This document shows, in pieces, positions 58,478 to 64,000 of a stretch of 64,000 nucleotides of DNA. Under the pieces are notes generated by a model that saw nothing but the letters and a program-made list of their open reading frames with translations, was not told the origin of the DNA and made no database searches. Source of the stretch: CAZTDP01 sp964612565. Lineage in GTDB: Bacteria; Patescibacteriota; WWE3; UBA101185; UBA10185. The stretch lies in contig CAZTDP010000003.1 of the NCBI GenBank assembly GCA_964612565.1, positions 5,250 to 69,249 on the forward strand, written 5' to 3'. The position numbers were made by a program, and so were the translations under genes. Positions within the stretch are counted from its first letter, which is position 1; every line of letters starts with the position of its first letter.

Positions 58478-59290
58478 ATGAGATACGCATTCCAAAACCA
58501 TAAAGGCCAAACGTTAATAGCTATCATTTTTTTATCATTGTTGGCAACATTGATGGGAGTATCAATATCTTCTCGTTTTATTTCATCTTTAAGAAACTAT
58601 ACGGGGCTCGATAACTCTTACAAAGCAACCGCGGCGGCTGAGTCGGTAGTTGAAAAACTTTTGCTGTTTAATTCAGATCAGTTGTCGGAGTTCATAAATA
58701 CAAATAATTGTGGCTCAAACTGTACCTATTCGGTCACGGATTTTACCGGGCAACCAATAAGTGCTAGCGCTACCCTATCCTTTTCTGGAAACTCGGCTGA
58801 ACCATTCTCACTTAATTTAGATCAAAATGATTTTGGAACTGTAAGTTTAACGGGTTACGCCTCTAATTCTACTGTTTCAATTTGTTGGGACGGTCAAACA
58901 TCTATTTATGGTTCGTATGTTTATGATTCGTCAGGTACGCTAAGAGCTGTGCCTTACAGCTATAATTCTGTTTCAAGTCCCTACATCGGAAACGGTTTTT
59001 CTAACGCGTCAGCAAGTCATGGCTTTGCAAATTGTTTTAATGTCACAACAACAGGCACCCCAAAATTTTTACGTCTCAAGTCATATTATGGCAGAACTCT
59101 TATATACGTTGTTCCCGCAGTGGGAATGTTAATACCTACCCAAGGAATATTAATTGAATCGACAGGCCGTTCGGCCGATGTAACCAAGGTAGTTAGGGTT
59201 CTCAAAACCGATCCAATGGCGTTGCCGTTTTTTGATTATGCAATTCTACAAACCGCTTCAGATTCAAACCTTACAAATAGCTCGGATTAG
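58478..59290 (+). CDS. Minor pilin, GspK/PilX-like
   Basis: A 270-residue protein with an N-terminal prepilin-like helix NHKGQTLIAIIFLSLLATLM. E5 is replaced by alanine (TLIA), as is usual for GspK, the tip subunit. The large C-terminal part carries two close cysteines (NNCGSNCTYSV) and a second pair further on. It ends the minor pilin set, before pilM. Confidence 0.8.
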   Translation: MRYAFQNHKGQTLIAIIFLSLLATLMGVSISSRFISSLRNYTGLDNSYKATAAAESVVEKLLLFNSDQLSEFINTNNCGSNCTYSVTDFTGQPISASATLSFSGNSAEPFSLNLDQNDFGTVSLTGYASNSTVSICWDGQTSIYGSYVYDSSGTLRAVPYSYNSVSSPYIGNGFSNASASHGFANCFNVTTTGTPKFLRLKSYYGRTLIYVVPAVGMLIPTQGILIESTGRSADVTKVVRVLKTDPMALPFFDYAILQTASDSNLTNSSD

Positions 59291-59346
59291 CTGAAGGTTA
59301 CGGATTAAAGGTTGCTTCTTAGGTGTACTCGAGTTAAAATTTTTTT

Positions 59347-60378
59347 ATGCCCATCGTTGGATTAAATTTCGGTAAAAGTAGTTTTAGAGCTGTTGAACTT
59401 GATAAACGAAAAGATCAAATCTTTCTCAATAATTTAGGAAAATACGAAAATCCTAAAATTGATTTTCAAAGTGGCGATGTAAGTAATATAGACGAAATAG
59501 CCACACACGTGTCCCAGTTTTTTAGAGAGCTTAACTTTACCACTTCCCACGTTGTGTTAGGCTTGGACGAGAGCTTTGTTTTTATGCGCATTATTAAGGT
59601 TCCGGCAATGAGTGATAAGGAACTTAAAAGCGCTGTAAAATATGAGGCCGAGCAGTACATTCCACTTCCAATTGATCAAATGAACCTATCGTACCAAAGA
59701 TTGGATCCGGATTTGGTTGAAAAGGATAAAATAAATGTGCAGGTTGTTGCTGCCAAAAAAGACGTATTAGAAAAATACGTCACCATTGCTAAAAAAGCCC
59801 ATTTAGTTCCGGTAGCGATTGAGCCTGAAACAATAGCCTTAGGTAGAATTTTAGGCGATACTCCGGAAGCGCCATTGGGAACATTGATTTTGGAAATGGG
59901 TTTGTCAGGTTCGATTTTGGTCATTTCATATGGAGGCTACGTTAGATTTACTCGTACCATTGCTGTGGGAGGCGGGGCCATGACTAAAGCTATACAGCAA
60001 AGCCTTAACTTAGACACGAACCAAGCCGAGGAATATAAAAAAGCGTATGGCATGGATCCTTTGCAGGCCGATGGCAAAATTTTTAGCGTTCTTAAGCCGA
60101 TGGTCGACAGTTTAATTCTTGAAATGAAAAGGGCAACGGTATTCTTCACAAAGCACAATCCGTCTGCTAACATTAAACGAGTTATCCTAACCGGAGGAAC
60201 TGCCCAAATGCCAGAACTTTTAACCTATATTGCTAAAAATGTTGATTTCGAAGTCCAGCTCGCCAATCCGCTGGCCAATTTTCAGTTTTCAAGTAAATTG
60301 GAACCTCAAAAAAAGAATATACTTCAAGAAAGTTCGCTCTACTCTGCCGTGGCAGGTTTAGCCCTACGAGGTCTTTAA
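59347..60378 (+). CDS. pilM: Type IV pilus protein PilM
   Basis: A 343-residue actin-like ATPase. It starts VGLNFGKSSFRAVELD, has the SHS2 inserted domain (YEAEQYIPLPIDQMNLSYQR) and ends with RVILTGGTAQMPELLTYIA. It sits in the cytoplasm and binds the N-terminus of PilN, linking motors to the membrane parts. PilN follows after 4 nt. Confidence 0.93.
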   Translation: MPIVGLNFGKSSFRAVELDKRKDQIFLNNLGKYENPKIDFQSGDVSNIDEIATHVSQFFRELNFTTSHVVLGLDESFVFMRIIKVPAMSDKELKSAVKYEAEQYIPLPIDQMNLSYQRLDPDLVEKDKINVQVVAAKKDVLEKYVTIAKKAHLVPVAIEPETIALGRILGDTPEAPLGTLILEMGLSGSILVISYGGYVRFTRTIAVGGGAMTKAIQQSLNLDTNQAEEYKKAYGMDPLQADGKIFSVLKPMVDSLILEMKRATVFFTKHNPSANIKRVILTGGTAQMPELLTYIAKNVDFEVQLANPLANFQFSSKLEPQKKNILQESSLYSAVAGLALRGL

Positions 60379-60382
60379 AAAC

Positions 60383-60955
60383 ATGGATAACATTAACCTA
60401 ATTCCCCAAGCAGAGATACACCAACAGGTGAAAAGCAAAGCTATAAAAGGCTCTACCCTTCTTTTTATATTGATATTCCTTGCAGCGTTGGGCGTAAGCG
60501 GCTACCTTTTTTATACGGTTTCAAATCTAAAAGAGCAGTCTGCCGACTTGGATTCACAAGTTGGAGCTTTGAGAACGAAAATACAAGGCATGGCCGATAC
60601 AGAAATTGTTTTGAGGAACTTGGACAAAAAATACAATTATGTTTCCGGCATGCTTGCTGAAAGGGCGCACTACTCCCGCCTGCTAAAAGAGCTTCAGGCG
60701 CGAAAACCTGAAGGTGTTAAATACGACAGCCTGGATGTAAAAAATGACACCGTTAATTTTACAGGGGTTGCTGACAATTATGTTTTAATTGCCGATTACA
60801 TAAACAACCTTTTAGACAAAAATTTTTCGTCGGGCGATCCGGCACTTAAAGAATTGTTTACATCTGTTAGTTTAAATTCGGTCAATTTGGATCAAAACAA
60901 GTCTGCTGTACGCTTTTTTATTGTTATTAAATTTGACGGAACCAAACTAAACTAA
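60383..60955 (+). CDS. pilN: Type IV pilus protein PilN
   Basis: A 190-residue protein with the conserved N-terminal INLIPQAEI that binds PilM, one membrane helix (residues ~25-47, TLLFILIFLAALGVSGYLFYT) and a coiled coil followed by a ferredoxin-like domain outside. It pairs with PilO, which begins 1 nt after its stop. Confidence 0.88.
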   Translation: MDNINLIPQAEIHQQVKSKAIKGSTLLFILIFLAALGVSGYLFYTVSNLKEQSADLDSQVGALRTKIQGMADTEIVLRNLDKKYNYVSGMLAERAHYSRLLKELQARKPEGVKYDSLDVKNDTVNFTGVADNYVLIADYINNLLDKNFSSGDPALKELFTSVSLNSVNLDQNKSAVRFFIVIKFDGTKLN

Positions 60956-60956
60956 T

Positions 60957-61790
60957 ATGAACGACCAATCGATAGAAGAACAGATAAAAAGTATGAATCT
61001 CAGCGATCTCAAAGGTGTTATTTTTGATTTTGTTGTTCCGCTTATTCTCCTTATAGTCACCGCTTTGTTAGGCTTTTTGTATATTAAGCCGACATACAAG
61101 CAAATGGGTGAAATCTCTGCGGATGTATCGGCCAAACAAGAGTTGGTTTCGGTGTTAACATACAAAACCGCAGCTTTAACAAAAATGAAAGATTTTGGCA
61201 GTGTTCTAAAAGAAAACGCTGACCTAATGAGCGCGCTGTTACCGACCGATTCTAACGTTCCCCAATTACTGGACGAAGTCGCACAAATCTCGGCAAATGC
61301 CGGAATGGCTTTAGACAGACTTAGTTACTCGTATGCCGCGCCTCAGGGTCAGGCCGCCGGGGTTTCCGAACCTACAAAGCAGGATGATAAAGGACTTGTT
61401 CAGGTTGCAATGACATCTACCGGTTCGTACGATCAGCTTGTGGTATTTATGGAGAGTATAGAAAATGCTGCTCGATTAGCAGATGTTACGGATTTTAGAC
61501 TCGGTGTTGACGAAGTATCCGCTTTATCGGCCAACATAAATATTGATTCACCATACATGGCAGTTCAATCAAATGCTGTTACGGACGATCCTGTTACGTT
61601 AGACATTTCATCCCAGGGATTTGTGAATTTTATAAACAGGGCTAAGACATTTAAGATTTATACATTTACCAACACGGTAATTCCTACAGCAGAAGAGACG
61701 GTCGAAAAAACAACTACAGAAGAATCTACAACACCCTTATCTACAACCGAACCGGTAACGGAAACTGAAACATCAACTGTTACTCAGTAA
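60957..61790 (+). CDS. pilO: Type IV pilus protein PilO
   Basis: A 277-residue protein with one membrane helix (residues ~23-43, FDFVVPLILLIVTALLGFLY), a coiled coil and a ferredoxin-like domain, as in PilO. The tail is Thr/Glu-rich low complexity (VEKTTTEESTTPLSTTEPV). No PilP or PilQ follows, in line with a pilus that needs no outer-membrane pore. Its last 7 nt overlap the end of the convergent trmD. Confidence 0.85.
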   Translation: MNDQSIEEQIKSMNLSDLKGVIFDFVVPLILLIVTALLGFLYIKPTYKQMGEISADVSAKQELVSVLTYKTAALTKMKDFGSVLKENADLMSALLPTDSNVPQLLDEVAQISANAGMALDRLSYSYAAPQGQAAGVSEPTKQDDKGLVQVAMTSTGSYDQLVVFMESIENAARLADVTDFRLGVDEVSALSANINIDSPYMAVQSNAVTDDPVTLDISSQGFVNFINRAKTFKIYTFTNTVIPTAEETVEKTTTEESTTPLSTTEPVTETETSTVTQ

Positions 61791-62461
61791 CTTTGAATTT
61801 TAGGAGAATTACTCTTTTTCCACGCTTCAATTTCTTTGTGGTTTCCTGACATCAAAACTTCCGGAACTTTTAGACCTTTAAAGTCCTCAGGTCTGGTGTA
61901 CTGGGGGTGTTCGATAGAGTCTGAGTCAAACGATTCTTTCGTTGTCGCATCTTCCTTTTCTAAAACGCCAGGTAACAAGCGCGTAATGCTTTCCATAATA
62001 GTAAGTGCCGGAAGTTCACCGCCCGATAAAACGTAATCTCCAACAGAAAAAACGTCTGTTACAAAATTTGTTTCTATCCGGGCATCCACACCCTCGTACC
62101 TTCCGCATATAAAAGATACATTTTTAGCCTTGCTCAGGCTTCTGGAGTCACTTTGAGTAAATCTTTTGCCCCTAGGTGATAAAAGTATTACTCTATCCCC
62201 TTCTTTAGTCTCAAGTCTGTCGTTTTTAACAAGATTAAGTGATTCAAGAGCCTTAAAAATAGGTTCCGGCATGAGAACCATTCCTACTCCGCCGCCGTAG
62301 GGTTTGTCATCAACACTCCCGCGGGCGTCAATTGCAAAATTTCTTAAATTAATTAAATTGTATGACGCTAAGCCTTTATCAACAGCTCTTTTGAATGGTA
62401 AGTTATTGAAATGTTGGGTAAAAAGGTCGGGAAATAAAGTTACGATGTTAAAGTTGATCAT
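61784..62461 (-). CDS. trmD: tRNA (guanine-37-N1)-methyltransferase
   Basis: A 225-residue SPOUT methyltransferase. FNIVTLFPDLF at the start, KPYGGGVGMVLMPEPI, and the trefoil-knot SAM site SVGDYVLSGGELPALTIMESI read in parts identify TrmD. It methylates G37 of tRNAs to prevent frameshifting. It overlaps the end of khpA by 14 nt. rimM, usually just upstream of trmD, is absent here. Confidence 0.95.
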   Translation of the reverse strand: MINFNIVTLFPDLFTQHFNNLPFKRAVDKGLASYNLINLRNFAIDARGSVDDKPYGGGVGMVLMPEPIFKALESLNLVKNDRLETKEGDRVILLSPRGKRFTQSDSRSLSKAKNVSFICGRYEGVDARIETNFVTDVFSVGDYVLSGGELPALTIMESITRLLPGVLEKEDATTKESFDSDSIEHPQYTRPEDFKGLKVPEVLMSGNHKEIEAWKKSNSPKIQSY

Positions 62462-62687
62462 CTTTTATTGTGACGTTTACATGTACGTCGTCTTTGATCG
62501 CTTTTGCTTTGACTAGGTTACGAATACTTCTAATTGTTCTGCCTTCTTTTCCAATAATTATTCCCATGTCGTTAGGGTTTACGGTTATTACAAAGGTAGT
62601 TACGCCTTCTTCGACTGTTTCGTTTATTTCAACATCTGCAGGATTCTTAACGATCTGTTCTACTAAATATTTTATGAAATCTTTCAT
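62448..62687 (-). CDS. khpA: KH-domain RNA-binding protein KhpA
   Basis: A 79-residue single type II KH domain with the GxxG loop GKEG (MGIIIGKEGRTIRSIRNLV). KhpA proteins bind RNA and form dimers with KhpB in other bacteria. The order rpsP-khpA-trmD is conserved. Its stop lies inside trmD. Confidence 0.92.
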   Translation of the reverse strand: MKDFIKYLVEQIVKNPADVEINETVEEGVTTFVITVNPNDMGIIIGKEGRTIRSIRNLVKAKAIKDDVHVNVTIKDDQL

Positions 62688-62688
62688 T

Positions 62689-62991
62689 TTATGCTTCTGC
62701 TTTTGCTAGTTCTTCGGCCTTTGCCTTTTCGCCCTTAGGATCGTATTTAATATAGCTGTATTTGCCTTCTACAAGCCTTGTAACGGCATCTGAAACTAAA
62801 GCACCTTTGCTTATCCATTCTTGATACTTTTTTTTATCATAGTCAAACGATACAGGAGTCATTGAAGGGTTGAAGTGGCCAAGAATATCAACAAACTTAC
62901 CGTTTCTTTTATCTCTCGTGGTGGAAACCACAAGTCTATAAGCCGGTAAATTTTTTCTGCCTATTCGGGCTAATCTTATTGTTACTGACAT
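62689..62991 (-). CDS. rpsP: 30S ribosomal protein bS16
   Basis: A 100-residue S16: VTIRLARIGRKNLPAYRLVV at the start and ILGHFNPSMTPVSFDYDKKK, WISKGALVSDAVTRLV in the body. The tail (KGEKAKAEELAKAEA) is a short Lys/Ala-rich extension. It is the first gene of the rpsP-khpA-trmD operon; khpA begins 1 nt after its stop. Confidence 0.95.
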   Translation of the reverse strand: MSVTIRLARIGRKNLPAYRLVVSTTRDKRNGKFVDILGHFNPSMTPVSFDYDKKKYQEWISKGALVSDAVTRLVEGKYSYIKYDPKGEKAKAEELAKAEA

Positions 62992-63026
62992 AACTGGTAG
63001 ATTCTAGCAAATGAAGCTCTTAATGT

Positions 63027-63722
63027 CTAGCTTTCAAGCATTTTGCTCAAAGCGTTTTCGGCTGCGGCTTGTTCGGCTTTTTGCTTGCTCCTTCCTTCGC
63101 CTGTGCCATAGTTCTCTTTTCCGACAAAAACGCCTATTTTAAAGGTTTTATCGTGATCCGGCCCCCACGAGTCTAATACTTGATACGTTGGTGTCAAATT
63201 ATACTTTTCTTGGGCAATTTCTTGAAACTTGGATTTTGAGTCTTTGTATTCGTTGCTATTTACAATGTCCTTTACCTTATATAAAAGGTTTTCCTCAACA
63301 AATTTTTTACAAAACTCAATGCCTTGATCTATAAACAAAGCTCCAAGTACGGCCTCAAAGGTATTTGCAAGAATATATTCCCTTTCGCGGCCGCCGGTTG
63401 CCTCTTCTCCGTTTGAAAGTAAAAGCAAATCACCATAGCCAAGCCTTTTGGCTTCGGCTCCAATTGATGAAGTACATACCACCGATGAGCGGTAGTTTGT
63501 AAGGTCGCCTTCCGGGGACTGAGGGTAGCTATTATATAAAAATTCGCTCGATAAAAGCTGTAAAACGGCGTCCCCTAAAAATTCAAGCCTTTCGTTTGAA
63601 GGGTTTTCGTAATTATGGTGCTCGTTTAAGTAGGATCTGTGAGTAAATGCTGTTTTAAAAAGTTCGCTATCTCTCAGATTTGGGCTTATTATTTCTTTTG
63701 CTTTGTCAAAATCAAAACCCAT
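63027..63722 (-). CDS. rnc: Ribonuclease III
   Basis: A 231-residue enzyme. The signature ERLEFLGDAVLQLL (about residues 44-57) holds E47 and D51 of the metal site, with the second acidic pair in NTFEAVLGALFIDQG. A double-stranded RNA-binding domain covers residues ~155-228. It processes rRNA and structured mRNAs; the hairpin-rich transcripts at 4.4-10 kb would be candidate substrates. It lies 1 nt after the acyl-carrier-like gene. Confidence 0.95.
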   Translation of the reverse strand: MGFDFDKAKEIISPNLRDSELFKTAFTHRSYLNEHHNYENPSNERLEFLGDAVLQLLSSEFLYNSYPQSPEGDLTNYRSSVVCTSSIGAEAKRLGYGDLLLLSNGEEATGGREREYILANTFEAVLGALFIDQGIEFCKKFVEENLLYKVKDIVNSNEYKDSKSKFQEIAQEKYNLTPTYQVLDSWGPDHDKTFKIGVFVGKENYGTGEGRSKQKAEQAAAENALSKMLES

Positions 63723-63723
63723 A

Positions 63724-63957
63724 TTAATCTATCTTTTCCGAAAGTAGTTCGACAAGATCTTGGACACTTTCTATATTTTCTTGTTCGTCAACAAGCTCAA
63801 CCTTATAAATTTCTTCAAGCTCTGAAAGAATTTCTAACAGCTCCATCTGGCCTATATTTAAATCGTCTTCAAAAAAGGAGTTTTCCTGAACTTCTCCCGC
63901 ATCTAAGCCTGTCTTTTCTTCAATGACTGTTTTTATTTTTTTTAGGTAGTCGCTCAT
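63724..63957 (-). CDS. Acyl-carrier-like protein without the serine
   Basis: A 77-residue protein that aligns with acyl carrier protein over its length. Where ACP has DLGADSLDTVEL this protein has DLNIGQMELLEI, so the serine that carries 4'-phosphopantetheine is Gln37. It should not carry acyl chains. The ACP-rnc gene order is common in bacteria, so it probably descends from acpP and was kept for another role, perhaps with RNase III. No fatty-acid genes are in the window. Confidence 0.75.
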   Translation of the reverse strand: MSDYLKKIKTVIEEKTGLDAGEVQENSFFEDDLNIGQMELLEILSELEEIYKVELVDEQENIESVQDLVELLSEKID

Positions 63958-63969
63958 AAATATCTCTTT

Positions 63970-64000
63970 CTAATTCGCTCCTCCTTTTGCTCCTGGTGTC
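63970..64000 (-). CDS. Possible 3' end of an upstream gene (rpmF?)
   Basis: Reading in from the right edge, one frame gives TPGAKGGAN followed by TAG at 63972-63970. In many bacteria rpmF (bL32) or plsX precedes acpP, so this could be its tail, but nine residues are too few to identify it. Confidence 0.25.
   Translation of the reverse strand, partial: TPGAKGGAN

Noticed and set aside
1..64000. Alternative genetic code with UGA as glycine
   Set aside because: TGA ends well-recognised genes such as ctpA (17383-17385) and efp (26236-26238), and no conserved protein needs an in-frame TGA.
1..64000. Insertion sequences or transposase genes
   Set aside because: No transposase-like protein was found; the only recombinase is the chromosomal Xer type.

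Overview
The window looks like a piece of a Patescibacteria (Candidate Phyla Radiation) genome, possibly near Katanobacteria (WWE3); the phylum is a guess. The gene content is housekeeping, envelope and type IV pilus genes with almost no biosynthesis. Several proteins are short or degenerate: a YebC of 182 residues, a 97-residue LspA-like protein, an acyl-carrier-like protein without its serine, and a holB-like gene without a P-loop. The pilus set has no secretin, which fits an envelope without an outer membrane. TGA is used as a stop (for example at 17383-17385 and 26236-26238), so the standard bacterial code applies. Three runs of exactly 100 N (1424-1523, 37830-37929, 51671-51770) are scaffold gaps of unknown true length, and each interrupts a gene.

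Layout. 1-3.5 kb: the start of a secreted protein on the minus strand, a putative PD-(D/E)XK-like protein broken by a gap, and a large SAM-methyltransferase-domain protein. 3.5-4.3 kb: a TrmB-type regulator. 4.3-10.5 kb: an island of unfamiliar, less AT-rich genes, each with a Shine-Dalgarno site, separated by long and strongly structured non-coding DNA with repeated RNA-like modules. It includes a consensus promoter with a terminator-bounded small RNA, about 0.9 kb of stacked hairpins, a 54-nt leader repeat present twice, and a 68-nt hairpin module present twice with a compensatory base change. One island protein resembles the DUF1874 / AcrIII-1 ring-nuclease family. This is the part most likely to hold something undescribed.

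10.5-35 kb: a Nudix-like gene, ychF, the rpsF-ssb-rpsR operon, a pair of actin-like/KOW-type unknowns, two secreted-type proteases (CtpA and HtrA), prfA-rpmE, an EamA transporter, hisS, a metallo-beta-lactamase-fold protein, dnaB, tRNA-Leu(CAA), GtrA, efp, an Lgt-like/DksA fusion next to mini-LspA and RluA, an LCP/LytR_C protein, a TraG/VirD4-type ATPase, yebC and ruvC. 35.9-36.9 kb: an AT-rich gene-free kilobase with iterated repeats and one perfect DnaA box, followed by a Xer recombinase. 37.9-47 kb (minus strand): rnhB, gyrA, a proton-pumping pyrophosphatase, two small unknowns, gyrB and a holB-like gene. 47-61.8 kb: a full type IV pilus locus (pilB, pilT, pilC, major pilin, pilD, histidine kinase/response regulator, three further pilins, a GspH-I-J-K-like minor pilin set, pilM-N-O). 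61.8-64 kb (minus strand): trmD-khpA-rpsP and rnc with the acyl-carrier-like gene.

A general feature is the position of -10-like hexamers. At about a dozen genes a TAnnnT hexamer lies 6-9 nt upstream of the start codon with no Shine-Dalgarno site, which points to widespread leaderless transcripts. By contrast the small orphan genes (the island, 12.4 kb, 24.6 kb, 25.2 kb, 43.4-44.1 kb) have strong Shine-Dalgarno sites and often their own terminators, as expected of cassettes acquired separately.
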